Assembly (NCBI GenBank): GCA_045602025.1
Contig: JAZSAT010000011.1
Coordinates: 13,448-77,447, forward strand
Direction of reading: 5' to 3'
DNA: 64,000 nt
DNA from: RGIG5579 sp045602025
GTDB lineage: Bacteria; Bacillota; Clostridia; Oscillospirales; SIG627
Positions 32,278 through 40,811 of the stretch are shown here, piece after piece. The translations under genes and the position numbers were made by a program. The notes beneath the pieces were generated by a model. It saw only the letters and a program-made list of their open reading frames with translations, did not search any database and had not been told where the DNA came from. Each line of letters begins with the position of its first letter. Within the stretch, counting starts at the first letter, position 1.

Positions 32278-32762
32278 AACGCGTAATTGTAATCGGGTGT
32301 CCCGGAAGCGGCAAAACAACTTTTGCAGAAAAACTAAATAAGATAACAGGGTTGCCGCTGTATTATCTTGATGCTATTTGGCACAAGCCTGATAAAACGC
32401 ATATCTTAAGGGAAGAATTTGATCAAAGAATACAAGAGATTTTTGCAACAGATGCGTGGATCATTGACGGCAATTACAGCAGGACGGTTGAAATGCGGCT
32501 TAGAGAATGCGATACCGTCATTCTCTTTGATCTGCCGACAGAGGTTTGCTTGCAGGGGGCAACGGAGCGGCTTGGAAAGGGTCGCTATGATCTGCCGTGG
32601 ATAGAAAAAGAATTGGATCCGGAATTCGAAGGCTTTATTAAAGACTTTTCCAAGCATTCTTTACCAAAACTATATGAGTTAATTGAAAAGTATCGAGCAG
32701 AAAAACAAGTAATCATTTTTAAAAGCAGAAAAGAAGCGGATGACTTTTTGAGTAGAGCATAA
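32274..32762 (+). CDS. Small P-loop kinase (adenylate-kinase-like, FlaR/topology-modulation type)
   Basis: The 162-residue protein has a Walker A loop GCPGSGKTT (residues 8-16), YYLDAIWHKPDKT, WIIDGNYSRT and a lid-like RLGKGRYDLPWIEKELD segment. It is of the group often named topology modulation protein, a nucleoside- or nucleotide-kinase-like P-loop family. The true substrate is unknown. It overlaps the four-helix-bundle gene by 4 nt, so the two are co-translated. Its stop codon sits inside a 10-bp inverted repeat. Confidence 0.82.
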   Translation: MKRVIVIGCPGSGKTTFAEKLNKITGLPLYYLDAIWHKPDKTHILREEFDQRIQEIFATDAWIIDGNYSRTVEMRLRECDTVILFDLPTEVCLQGATERLGKGRYDLPWIEKELDPEFEGFIKDFSKHSLPKLYELIEKYRAEKQVIIFKSRKEADDFLSRA

Positions 32763-32900
32763 ATATACCTTTCCGGTAACCCTCCGATTGCCTTAGGTAT
32801 ATTTACTATTCAGTTGCGTATGGTAACTCTTTCAAGAAACCCCTTTTGTCGGTAGGCAAAAAGGGGTTCCCTTTTTAACTGAAACCACCCTTTTGGGTGG
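32761..32900. other. Non-coding stretch with three hairpins after the kinase gene
   Basis: An exact inverted repeat AAATATACCT (32761-32770) / AGGTATATTT (32795-32804) has inner GGTAA/TTGCC pairs. A terminator-like stem AACCCCTTTT (32838-32847) / AAAAGGGGTT (32859-32868) is followed by CCC and five T. A third stem CCACCC-TTTT-GGGTGG lies at 32885-32900. The middle one probably terminates the two-gene unit. From 32901 to 33031 I see nothing but the ribosome site of the next gene. Confidence 0.65.
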
Positions 32901-33031
32901 AGAAAGTATTTTTGTTGATTTTATGGAGAGCAACAGAAAAATGAATCATATGCCCGAGAAAGGATCTTCTTGATTTGTACGAAAAGAAATGGTAAAATCT
33001 TTTTAGAAAATTTCGGTCAATGGGAGAAGAT

Positions 33032-33934
33032 ATGTCCTACCGCGATCTGAATACTTACTTAAGAGAAAAATTCGGTAAAAAAATATATAAAATATCCCTT
33101 TCCACCCCTTTTACCTGTCCCAACCGTGATGGAACGAAGGGGGTAGGGGGATGCATCTTTTGTTCTGCATCCGGCAGCGGAAATTTTGCGGCAAAAGGGA
33201 GCGATCCCGTATCCCTTCAGCTTTTGGAAGGAAAAGAAAGGGTAAAGAATAAGATACGCGGAGAAGCGGGCTATATTGCCTATTTTCAGTCCTTTTCTTC
33301 TACTTACGGAGATGTTTCCGTGCAAAGAAAAGTTTTCTACGAAGCCATCTCGGATCCTGAGGTGGTTGCTCTTTCCGTTGCCACCCGTCCGGACTGTTTA
33401 CCCGAAGAGGTTTTGGACCTTTTGGAAGAGATCAACCGTACAAAGCCTGTTTGGGTGGAGCTTGGGTTTCAGACGGCAAAGGTGGAAACTGTCGAATTGA
33501 TCCGTCGCGGCTATGACAACAGCGTTTATTTAGAAGCGGTATCCAACTTGAAGAAAAGAGGAATTCCTGTGATCGTTCATCTGATCCTGGGTCTTCCCGG
33601 GGAGGATCATAATGATGAGATTCGTTCCCTTCGCTATGCAATCAGAGAGGGCGTGGAAGGGGTAAAATTTCACCTTCTCCATGTGCTTCGGGGAACGGAT
33701 CTTGCAGAAATGGACTATGAGGCTCTTTCCTTGGAGGAGTATGTATGGCGTGTAACAGATCTGATCCGATATGTTCCGAAAAACGTTGTGATCCACAGGC
33801 TCACCGGTGACGGAGATAAAAAAGAATTGATTGCCCCCCTTTGGAGCGGCGATAAAAAGAGAGTGCTGGCAGAGATCGCAAAGCGCATACGAAGAGAAAA
33901 TATTGTGCAGGGGGAAGCACTTTTTCAAAAATAA
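33032..33934 (+). CDS. Radical SAM protein, TIGR01212/YtqA family
   Basis: The 300-residue protein starts YRDLNTYLREKFGKKIYKI and carries a cluster motif with the spacing CPNRDGTKGVGGCIFC, typical of this family. YIAYFQSFSSTYGD, VALSVATRPDCL, WVELGFQTA and VIVHLILGLPGEDH follow. Such proteins resemble the catalytic half of Elp3 and are found widely in Firmicutes; the reaction is not firmly known, with RNA modification suspected. ATG at 33032 follows GGGAGAAG. It is a single gene ahead of tRNA-Glu. Confidence 0.9.
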   Translation: MSYRDLNTYLREKFGKKIYKISLSTPFTCPNRDGTKGVGGCIFCSASGSGNFAAKGSDPVSLQLLEGKERVKNKIRGEAGYIAYFQSFSSTYGDVSVQRKVFYEAISDPEVVALSVATRPDCLPEEVLDLLEEINRTKPVWVELGFQTAKVETVELIRRGYDNSVYLEAVSNLKKRGIPVIVHLILGLPGEDHNDEIRSLRYAIREGVEGVKFHLLHVLRGTDLAEMDYEALSLEEYVWRVTDLIRYVPKNVVIHRLTGDGDKKELIAPLWSGDKKRVLAEIAKRIRRENIVQGEALFQK

Positions 33935-33954
33935 GAAATTTTTTCAAAAACCTC

Positions 33955-33983
33955 TTGACAAATACCGCTTGCTCTGTTAAAAT
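33955..33983 (+). promoter_or_regulatory. Promoter of tRNA-Glu
   Basis: Consensus TTGACA (33955-33960), 17 bp, TAAAAT (33978-33983), 12 bp before the tRNA. Confidence 0.87.
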
Positions 33984-33995
33984 AACCAAGTCTTC

Positions 33996-34070
33996 GGCCC
34001 GTTGGTCAAGCGGTTAAGACACCGCCCTTTCACGGCGGTAACATGGGTTCGATTCCCGTACGGGTCACCA
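33996..34070 (+). tRNA. tRNA-Glu (anticodon TTC)
   Basis: Plus-strand cloverleaf: acceptor GGCCCGT/ACGGGTC, D arm GGTC-type, anticodon arm CCGCC-CTTTCAC-GGCGG giving TTC, T loop TTCGATT, encoded CCA. Confidence 0.95.
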
Positions 34071-34072
34071 GC

Positions 34073-34106
34073 AAAAAAGGACTTGCGAGAGCAAGTCCTT
34101 TTTTTT
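34073..34106 (+). terminator. Terminator of tRNA-Glu
   Basis: Fourteen-bp perfect stem (34073-34086 with 34091-34104), GAGA loop, T run. Confidence 0.9.
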
Positions 34107-34155
34107 GCAGATTATTGATATAAATAAATATGTATTGATAAAAAACGGAGTCAAT

Positions 34156-34812
34156 ATGAAAAAACTTATCATTTTTGATTTGGACGGAACCTTATTTGAT
34201 ACCACCCGTTCTATGGTCGCCTGCGGAAATGAGGCTCTTGAGAAACTGGGTCTTCCTCTTCTTTCCGCAAAGGATTACGCCCGTTTTTCCGGTGCAGGTG
34301 TAGAGGGCTATGTCCATGCTATTTTAGAGGCGGCAGGGGACAAGGAGCATAAAAATGCCCAGATCTTCTGGCAGTATTACACAAGCAAAAACGAAGCGGA
34401 TCAAATGGACCTGATCACGCCTTACAAGGGAATCACGGAGCTTCTTTCTTCTTTGAAGAAAAAGGGAATTACCCTTGCCGTGCTCTCTAACAAAAACGAG
34501 GAGGCCTGCGTCCCCATTGTTCACGCGGTATTCGGTAAAGAGGTATTTGATGTGATCTGGGGTGATAAAGAAGGCTTTTGCCCCAAGCCTGATCCTAAGA
34601 ATGTTTTTGCGCTCATGGACCTTTTTTCCGTAAAAGGTGAAGAGTGTCTTTATGTGGGGGATACCCAAGTGGATATGAAAACGGGCAAAAATGCAAAGAT
34701 CGATACGGTGGCAGTTCTTTGGGGCTACCGGGAAAAGAAGGATCTGGAACCCTTCTCTCCCGAATATTTTGCAGAAAAGCCCCTGGATATTCTTTCTATT
34801 TTGGATGAATAA
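34156..34812 (+). CDS. HAD-family phosphatase (phosphoglycolate-phosphatase-like, second copy)
   Basis: The 218-residue protein has motif I IFDLDGTLFDTT, cap domain, motif II AVLSNK, motif III Lys in FCPKPDPK and motif IV CLYVGDTQVDMKTGKNA. It belongs to the same Gph-like class as the protein at 7159-7803, but the two are not closely similar. ATG at 34156 is behind CGGAG; the frame upstream has no ribosome site. It is a single gene between terminators. Substrate unknown. Confidence 0.88.
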   Translation: MKKLIIFDLDGTLFDTTRSMVACGNEALEKLGLPLLSAKDYARFSGAGVEGYVHAILEAAGDKEHKNAQIFWQYYTSKNEADQMDLITPYKGITELLSSLKKKGITLAVLSNKNEEACVPIVHAVFGKEVFDVIWGDKEGFCPKPDPKNVFALMDLFSVKGEECLYVGDTQVDMKTGKNAKIDTVAVLWGYREKKDLEPFSPEYFAEKPLDILSILDE

Positions 34813-34820
34813 AGAAATGA

Positions 34821-34853
34821 AAAGCCAAGCAGCAATTTGCTGCTTGGCTTTTT
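34821..34853. terminator. Bidirectional terminator
   Basis: Fourteen-bp perfect stem AAAGCCAAGCAGCA (34821-34834) / TGCTGCTTGGCTTT (34838-34851), between the convergent genes ending at 34812 and 34857. Confidence 0.88.
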
Positions 34854-34856
34854 ATA

Positions 34857-35873
34857 TCAATATTTTTGTGATTCTTTTAAATATCCGATATCCATTAAAA
34901 TTTCATTGATCTCGTTGAAAGAATTTGTTGAAAGGGCATAAATGACAGTGTCGTTCTGATACATAACAAGGTAATGCATACCGTTTTTTGCAAAGGTAAA
35001 CATTTTGCTGCCTCCCGGAAGCACGGTTTCGTGCTTTTTACGCTCAGAAGGCTCCATCTCCGGCGCAGTAAGATATACAATTTGGTTATATACCAGATCA
35101 ACCGTTTCACCATCTGAATATCCGTAAAATTCAAACTTGTTTTCCCCCTTAACTCCGGCAGCTACATGGAGAAGCTTGTCTTCATCCAACTCCCAGTAAG
35201 TGGTGGGGATATTTGCGGTTTCATAGCCTTTTTCTTCAAGAAGGGTGATCAGATCTGCCCGTATTGAGATTGCTGTCTTTTGAGACGGCATATCCTGAGA
35301 ATATCTTTGGGGCTGTGTGAGACCTGCGATTCCAAGCATAAAAAAGAGCAAAATTCCAAAGAAAAAGATTCCCACAAGTGCGTAAACGATGATATTTTTT
35401 ACCTGATTTTTTTCGCCTTCTTCTTTTTCTTGTACTTTGTTTGAAATTGGAAGGGGGTGCTTCTTTTTGTAATTTCTACCAAAAAGAAAAAGAAGCGTGT
35501 TGATCACTACAAGGATAAGATTTCCGAGAAAAGCGTATTTTACCTTGTCAATATGAAGAGCGGCAAAGGCAGCGATATTAAGTGCCACAAGGCCGGGAAG
35601 TGTACATATTCCAAAGGCCCACAAAAGCCGGATGGATTTTTGCGGGTCGGAGCTTTGCTTTTTGAAGAATTTTATAAAAAAACGCTGTTTTTTCCTTAAG
35701 CGGTGTCTTCCGATGCTTGAAAAAGGACGCTCGGAAGAGGTTTTTTCCAAAAATTCCCTGAAGGTCATTCCCGTTAAATTCAGTGCTTCTTGAAAAAGCC
35801 AAAAAGCACAGTAAAGATTTACCGGGAGGAGGATAATGGAAAGAATCATATTGAATATTTGATATGTTACCAT
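34857..35873 (-). CDS. Membrane protein of unknown function with C-terminal extracytoplasmic domain
   Basis: I do not recognise this 338-residue protein. Helices are predicted at about residues 5-27, 83-105, 112-132 and 160-185. Between the first and second there is a very basic stretch (RHRLRKKQRFFIKFFKKQ). The last 150 residues (about 190-338) form a soluble alpha/beta domain with ADLITLLEEKGYET, FEFYGYSDGETVDLVYNQIVY and HYLVMYQNDTVIYAL, probably outside the membrane. No clear ribosome site precedes the ATG at 35873, so the start is uncertain. It is followed by a shared terminator. Confidence 0.7.
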   Translation of the reverse strand: MVTYQIFNMILSIILLPVNLYCAFWLFQEALNLTGMTFREFLEKTSSERPFSSIGRHRLRKKQRFFIKFFKKQSSDPQKSIRLLWAFGICTLPGLVALNIAAFAALHIDKVKYAFLGNLILVVINTLLFLFGRNYKKKHPLPISNKVQEKEEGEKNQVKNIIVYALVGIFFFGILLFFMLGIAGLTQPQRYSQDMPSQKTAISIRADLITLLEEKGYETANIPTTYWELDEDKLLHVAAGVKGENKFEFYGYSDGETVDLVYNQIVYLTAPEMEPSERKKHETVLPGGSKMFTFAKNGMHYLVMYQNDTVIYALSTNSFNEINEILMDIGYLKESQKY

Positions 35874-35946
35874 TTTACAAGGGATGCCTTTCGTAATCGG
35901 TCTTGCAGGCTATATATTATCATATATGATCAAGGTTTGCAAGAAG

Positions 35947-35973
35947 ATGCCCAACAGCTGTGCTGTTGGGCAT
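35947..35973. other. Perfect intergenic hairpin
   Basis: Twelve-bp exact stem ATGCCCAACAGC (35947-35958) / GCTGTTGGGCAT (35962-35973), TGT loop, between two minus-strand genes. There is no T run on the minus side, so it may be a weak terminator or an RNA-end-protecting structure. Confidence 0.6.
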
Positions 35974-35993
35974 AGAATACTTATTTGGCTTTT

Positions 35994-36782
35994 TTATTTT
36001 CCTTCCGCCAAGCGAACGATATCACCTACACCGTCAAGAACCACAGAGGGGCGGTAACCGAAGGTTTTTAAGGTTTCCTTGGAGGAAACTCCCGACAGGA
36101 CCAGAACGGTGGACATGCCGCTTTCAAGGCCGGATATGACATCTGTATCCATACGGTCGCCTACCATAACCGCCTCACCCGAATGGCAGTTTAAAAGCTT
36201 CAGGCCGGTTCGCATCATTAAAGGATTTGGCTTTCCGCAGAAATATGCCTTCTTTCCCGTAGCGATCTCAATGGGGGAAACCAAAGCACCGCAAGCGGGG
36301 GCAATGCCGTTTTCAATGGGACCGGAAACATCGGAATTGGTGCCGATGAGCTTTGCGCCGCCCAAAACGAGATTGGTGGCCTTGGTAATGGTTTCCAAAG
36401 AGTAGGTCTTGCCTTCTCCCACTACCACATAATCGGGATTGATATCGTTCATGGTAATGCCTGCATCGTAAAGGGCACCCCACAGACCTGCCTCGCCGAT
36501 GGCGTAAACGCTGCAGCCCGGTGCTTGCTCCTTAAGAAAGGACGCGGTGGCAAGGGCACTGGTGTAAAAATGATCTTCAGAGACCTCAAGACCCATGCGA
36601 AAAAGCTTCTGCTGAAGTTCTTTTGTGGTGTATCCGCTGTTATTGGTCAAAAAAAGATATTCTTTTTTCTCACGATTCAGCCAGTCGATAAATACTTTTA
36701 CACCGGGCAGAATCTTGTTACCGTGATAAATGACACCGTCCATATCACAGATAAAGCCCTTTTTCTCATTGAAATTCAGCAT
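35994..36782 (-). CDS. HAD-IIA family phosphatase (NagD / p-nitrophenylphosphatase type)
   Basis: The 262-residue protein has HAD motif I ICDMDGVIYHGNKILPG, motif II FLTNNSGYTTKEL, a large C2-type cap (VVVGEGKTYSLETITKATNLVLGGAKLIGTNSD) and motifs III-IV in FCGKPNPLMMRTGL and VMVGDRMDTDVISGLESGM. NagD-type enzymes dephosphorylate nucleotides or sugar phosphates such as UMP. Single gene; exact substrate unknown. Confidence 0.9.
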   Translation of the reverse strand: MLNFNEKKGFICDMDGVIYHGNKILPGVKVFIDWLNREKKEYLFLTNNSGYTTKELQQKLFRMGLEVSEDHFYTSALATASFLKEQAPGCSVYAIGEAGLWGALYDAGITMNDINPDYVVVGEGKTYSLETITKATNLVLGGAKLIGTNSDVSGPIENGIAPACGALVSPIEIATGKKAYFCGKPNPLMMRTGLKLLNCHSGEAVMVGDRMDTDVISGLESGMSTVLVLSGVSSKETLKTFGYRPSVVLDGVGDIVRLAEGK

Positions 36783-36850
36783 TTTTTCACCTCTTCTTAG
36801 AATTTACATTTTTATTATATCGCATTTTTTATAAAAAGAAAAGTCTTTTT

Positions 36851-36882
36851 AAAAAAAGGGAGCAATTTGCTCCCTTTTTTTA
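36851..36882 (-). terminator. Terminator of the acyl-CoA ligase gene
   Basis: Perfect 14-bp stem (36851-36864 with 36868-36881), ATT loop; on the minus strand it follows the stop codon and ends in seven T. Confidence 0.85.
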
Positions 36883-38604
36883 TTCCGCTTCTTTTTTTAT
36901 TTCTTCGTGACGCTTTACCTTTGCGGTGCTTGTCTTGATGAGAGGCTGAGTCTGGAAGGTCAAATGCTTGATGTGCTTGTACCCGGGAAGGGTCTCGTTG
37001 ATCTTAACGATCTCAGATTTCATAAAGGCTGCGAAATCCTCCTCGGTACCCTCGGGCAATTTTTCACGGAAGAATTCTTTTGAGTAAACGATCTTGGCAG
37101 AAACCAAAAGATCGTCCTCCTTTTTCTTGCCGTATACCATTACCTCGCTGACGAAGGGGAGCTTTGAGATCAAAGCTTCCAATTCCTCGGGATATACATT
37201 TTTACCGCTCTTTAGTACCAGAACATTCTTTTTTCTTCCTGTGATAAAGATAAAACCGTCTTCGTCGATCCTGCCAAGGTCACCGGTAAAGAATTTGCCG
37301 TCCTTTAATACGGCCGCTGTTTCTTCGGGCATTTCATAGTAGCCCAGCATCACATTGCCGCCCTTTGCCGCGATCTCGCCAATACCCTCTTCATTCGGAT
37401 TTTCGATGGTGATCTCAACGGAGGGGAAGGCTTTTCCAACAGAGCCGTATCTCATATCCTTGGGGTTTTCTGCGGTGAGAACGGGGCTTGTTTCCGTCAG
37501 GCCGTAGCCTTGTACGGTGAGAATGCCGAAATCATTGAAGCCTTTTGCAACATTTTTGTCAATGGCGGAAGCACCGCTGATGATAAAGCGGATCTCTCCT
37601 CCAAGCTCATCCAGAATGCTTTTGAATAGCTTTCTTCTGGCATCAATTCCCACCTTCATAAGACCTTCGCTGATCTTCAGAGCGTTTTTTACGGTTTTTG
37701 TCATGCCTTTTTTCTCAATACCGCGCCAGATATTGCGGTACATTACTTCCAAAAGAAGGGGAACGCAAACAAAGGTGGTGATCTTGTATTCCTTCAGATT
37801 TTTTTGCACATGGCGAAGGCCGTCGCAGAACATATTGGTCGTACCGGATGCGAGAAAATAGGTGAGGCCTACACTTCCGAAGGTGTGATGCAGGGGAAGG
37901 AATACGAGATTTCGATCTCCCGGATAGATATTTTCTACCGACAAAAGATCGTAGAGGTTGGTTGCGATGTTGCGGTTGGACAGCATCACTGCTTTTGCGG
38001 CGGAGGTGGTGCCTGAGGTGAAGATAATGGATGCAATGGCATCGGGATCGGGAGAATAGGAGTCGAAGGAGTCAAAGGCATCCTTTCTTTGCAGATAAAG
38101 ATCTCCCATCTCTTCAATTTCGGCAATGCTGGGAAGATCGGAAAAAAGCTTTTTGGTGCTGATAAAATGCTCAATGCCGAATTTCTTTTCTTTTGCAAGG
38201 CTGTACATCAGATCCTTGTGTTTATCGTCGAAAACCACGGCATCTGCGCGGCTTCTTTCGAGAGAGAGAAGGATCTCCGATTCGGTAAGCTCTTTATCCA
38301 AGGGAACGATCACACCTACCCCGCAAAGAACGGAAAGATAGGTGAGGATCCATTCGTAGGAATTGAATCCGATCAGAGCCACTCTTTTGCCGGAAAGTCC
38401 AAGGGAGGCAAGACCCGAGCCGAAACGGCGCATCTCCTGCCAAAAGCTGTGATAGGTAATGCTGCGGTAATGAGCCTTCTCTGCGTTTTCTTCCGTTTTC
38501 AGAACAAAGGCGTCAAGATCACTGTAGAGGTGAACCGCATCCATGATATAATCACGAATCAATTCGTGCTTTTGTGCTTCTTTCAAGATCGTTAGATGGT
38601 TCAT
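36880..38604 (-). CDS. AMP-forming long-chain acyl-CoA ligase (FadD-like)
   Basis: The 574-residue protein activates a carboxylic (probably fatty) acid to acyl-AMP and then to a thioester. The AMP-binding loop FTSGTTSAAKAVMLSNRN, YGLTETSPVLTAENP, and FFTGDLGRIDEDGFIFITGRKKNVLVLKSGKNVYPEELE are intact, and the C-terminal catalytic Lys lies in IKTSTAKVKRHE. It is divergent from, and shares a 160-bp regulatory interval with, an acyltransferase gene. A joint lipid or secondary acylation role is likely. It has its own TTGACA promoter. Confidence 0.9.
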   Translation of the reverse strand: MNHLTILKEAQKHELIRDYIMDAVHLYSDLDAFVLKTEENAEKAHYRSITYHSFWQEMRRFGSGLASLGLSGKRVALIGFNSYEWILTYLSVLCGVGVIVPLDKELTESEILLSLERSRADAVVFDDKHKDLMYSLAKEKKFGIEHFISTKKLFSDLPSIAEIEEMGDLYLQRKDAFDSFDSYSPDPDAIASIIFTSGTTSAAKAVMLSNRNIATNLYDLLSVENIYPGDRNLVFLPLHHTFGSVGLTYFLASGTTNMFCDGLRHVQKNLKEYKITTFVCVPLLLEVMYRNIWRGIEKKGMTKTVKNALKISEGLMKVGIDARRKLFKSILDELGGEIRFIISGASAIDKNVAKGFNDFGILTVQGYGLTETSPVLTAENPKDMRYGSVGKAFPSVEITIENPNEEGIGEIAAKGGNVMLGYYEMPEETAAVLKDGKFFTGDLGRIDEDGFIFITGRKKNVLVLKSGKNVYPEELEALISKLPFVSEVMVYGKKKEDDLLVSAKIVYSKEFFREKLPEGTEEDFAAFMKSEIVKINETLPGYKHIKHLTFQTQPLIKTSTAKVKRHEEIKKEAE

Positions 38605-38632
38605 AAAAATCTCCTATCTGGTATTTAAAACC

Positions 38633-38661
38633 ATGTTATCAAATGTTCTTGACTTTGTCAA
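38633..38661 (-). promoter_or_regulatory. Promoter of the acyl-CoA ligase gene
   Basis: Minus-strand TTGACA (38656-38661), 17 bp, TAACAT (38633-38638), 29 bp from the start codon. Confidence 0.78.
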
Positions 38662-38706
38662 TGCGTTTTTGAAAAATATTCCATAATGAAATTTGTCTTA
38701 AAAGCC

Positions 38707-38735
38707 TTGTGCTTCCTTTTGGTATGTGATAAAAT
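38707..38735 (+). promoter_or_regulatory. Promoter of the acyltransferase gene
   Basis: TTGTGC (38707-38712), 17 bp, TAAAAT (38730-38735), divergent from the ligase promoter with 45 bp between the two -35 boxes. Confidence 0.6.
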
Positions 38736-38765
38736 GGGAAAAAAATATGAAAAGGAGGAAAGAAA

Positions 38766-40046
38766 ATGGGAAACAGAAAAACAGATCGAAAATGGCTTCG
38801 GCTGGATAACGCGGCGAAGATATTTCCTGCGTCCATGCGTTCCACCTGGAGCAATGTTTTCCGTCTTTCCATAACCTTTTACGATAAAGTAGAAGTTTCT
38901 GCCTTGAAAAGGGCTGTGAAAAAAATTACCCCCCGCTTTCCTTCGGTTTGTGTCCGCTTGGGAAGAGGTCTTTTTTGGTATTATCTGGAGGAAAGCAAGG
39001 ATCCTTCCGTTTTGGCGGAGGGCTGTCAGCCTCTTCTTCCCATGAGAAAAAAAGAAATGGCAAGATCTGCCCTTCGGATCCTGTATTTTGAGAACCGTAT
39101 CGCTGTGGAGTTTTTTCACGCTCTGACGGACGGCACCGGTGCTCTTGTATTTATTAAAAATCTTGCCGCTGCCTATCTTGAGGAACGCTATGGAGAAGAG
39201 ATCCCCAAAACCGATGGGATCCTGTCTTTTTCCGAAAGTCCGAAAAAGGAAGAAATGGAGGACGCTTTTTTACGCTACGCAGGAGAGAATTTGGCAAAAA
39301 GAGAAACGGAGTCTGCCTTCTCCTTGAAGGGGATTCCGGAGCCTGACGGCTTTTTGCATGTGACCACGGCGACCGTTCCCCTGTCCGATGCGCTGCGCCT
39401 TTCCAAGGAAAAAGGGGTAAGCCTTACGACCCTTTTGTCTGCGGCTCTTTGCTTAAATTTAGCGAAGATCCAAAAGAAAAAGGTAGCAAAAAATAAAGAA
39501 AAAGCAGTGCGTATTCAGATTCCTGTCAATTTGAGAAAGCATTTTCCTTCCGAAACCCTACGGAATTTTGTTGCTGTTTACAATGTGGGAATGGAGAAGG
39601 GAGAGACCGATGCGGATTTTGACGAGATCCTTTCCCGCATTCATCATCAGATGGCACTGTTCAATACCCCCCGCAATCTCCGCGCTGTTTTCTCTACCAA
39701 TGTAAACAGTGAAAAAGGACTTGGCATTCGCCTTGTTCCCCTCTTTTTAAAGAATATTGTGATGCGCGCGGTCTTTGATCGGGTGGGGGAGAGCCTTGCC
39801 TGTCTCTGCCTTTCCAACCTCGGTCCCGTAAAGCTTCCCGAGAAGATGGCGGAAAAGATCTCCCGTTTTGATTTTATTATCGGTCCTCAGGCAAAAGCAC
39901 CCTATAACTGTGGTGTGGTAAGCTTTGGGAACGAACTTCGTATCAGCCTTGTAAGAAACACGGTAGAGCCTGAGCTTGAGAGGGAATTTTTCCCCTTCCT
40001 TTCTTCCTTGGGACTTCCTGTTACTCTGGAAAGCAACGAGAGGTAA
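38766..40046 (+). CDS. CAT/condensation-superfamily acyltransferase (alcohol acetyltransferase-like)
   Basis: The 426-residue protein has the HxxxD active-site motif of the CoA-dependent acyltransferase superfamily (His118 and Asp122 in FFHALTDGTGA). Superfamily-like segments follow: IQIPVNLRKHFPSETLRNFVAVYNVGM and CLSNLGPVKLPEKM. This layout fits alcohol acetyltransferase / wax-ester-like enzymes that move an acyl group from CoA to an alcohol. AAGGAGG precedes the ATG. The next gene starts 3 nt after its stop, and the acyl-CoA ligase is divergent, suggesting ligase supplies acyl-CoA to this enzyme. The acceptor is unknown. Confidence 0.85.
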   Translation: MGNRKTDRKWLRLDNAAKIFPASMRSTWSNVFRLSITFYDKVEVSALKRAVKKITPRFPSVCVRLGRGLFWYYLEESKDPSVLAEGCQPLLPMRKKEMARSALRILYFENRIAVEFFHALTDGTGALVFIKNLAAAYLEERYGEEIPKTDGILSFSESPKKEEMEDAFLRYAGENLAKRETESAFSLKGIPEPDGFLHVTTATVPLSDALRLSKEKGVSLTTLLSAALCLNLAKIQKKKVAKNKEKAVRIQIPVNLRKHFPSETLRNFVAVYNVGMEKGETDADFDEILSRIHHQMALFNTPRNLRAVFSTNVNSEKGLGIRLVPLFLKNIVMRAVFDRVGESLACLCLSNLGPVKLPEKMAEKISRFDFIIGPQAKAPYNCGVVSFGNELRISLVRNTVEPELEREFFPFLSSLGLPVTLESNER

Positions 40047-40048
40047 CT

Positions 40049-40735
40049 ATGTATTGTATGAAATGCGGTGTCCGCCTTCAGGATACCGAGAAAAAATGCC
40101 CCCTGTGCGGATTTTCCCTGCCGGAGATCTCCCCTATCCAAAAGGGAACCTATCCTTCGGTAAAAAGACCCCGCGATCGGGAGGATTTCAGAGGGCTTCT
40201 TCTATTTGTTACGCTGATTCTTTTCGGCGCAGGTGGCGCGGTATTTGCGGCGGATATGATCCTTGGCGGCGGTGTGACCTTCTCCGGCTTGGTGCTGTTT
40301 TCTCTTCTTTTGTTTTACGCCGCTTTTCTTCTGCCCCGTTGGTTTCGCCGTCCCAATCCTGTGGTTTTTTTACCCATCTTTTGTCTTTGTCTCGGCGTGT
40401 TTTTATTCTATCTTGATTTCTTTTACGGAAATGGGTGGTTTTTCCCCTTTGCACTTCCTTTGTTGGGAGGTGTTCTGATACTTTTGGAAACGGTGATCAC
40501 CCTTGCCCGCTATGTTCATAAAGGATATTTTTACATTTACGGTGGTTTCTTTTTGGGTCTGGGGGTGCTTTCCCTTGTAGGGGAGATCTTGTATCGTGCT
40601 TATGCTCATCTTCCCGTGATGCTGACCTGGTCTCTGATCCCGCTGATCTTCTTTTCCCTGGTGGGACTCGGACTGATCGTAATTGCCATTGTAAGACCCT
40701 TCCGTGCTTTCATAGAACGCAGATTTTTCGTTTGA
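40049..40735 (+). CDS. Zinc-ribbon membrane protein (DUF6320-like)
   Basis: The 228-residue protein starts with a zinc ribbon (CMKCG ... CPLCG, residues 3-21), followed by a cytoplasmic linker and about six transmembrane helices from residue 48 onward. This layout matches DUF6320 proteins, which I know as neighbours of such acyltransferases in Clostridia. It is co-transcribed with the acyltransferase (2-nt gap). It may be the membrane part of an acyl-transfer system; the function is not known. Confidence 0.8.
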   Translation: MYCMKCGVRLQDTEKKCPLCGFSLPEISPIQKGTYPSVKRPRDREDFRGLLLFVTLILFGAGGAVFAADMILGGGVTFSGLVLFSLLLFYAAFLLPRWFRRPNPVVFLPIFCLCLGVFLFYLDFFYGNGWFFPFALPLLGGVLILLETVITLARYVHKGYFYIYGGFFLGLGVLSLVGEILYRAYAHLPVMLTWSLIPLIFFSLVGLGLIVIAIVRPFRAFIERRFFV

Positions 40736-40737
40736 CC

Positions 40738-40793
40738 TTAAGAGAATATTAAGATTTTAACTCATTTTTTCTTAAACCTTTTTTTGATAAGAT
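40738..40793 (+). promoter_or_regulatory. Candidate response-regulator-dependent promoter
   Basis: Two TTAAG direct repeats lie 11 bp apart (40738-40742 and 40749-40753), with a third TTAAA at 40772, ahead of a -10-like TAAGAT (40788-40793). No consensus -35 box exists. Evenly spaced repeats one helical turn apart are typical sites for OmpR-type regulators, and the first gene downstream encodes one. Confidence 0.4.
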
Positions 40794-40811
40794 GTCTTCG
40801 GAGGTGAAAAA

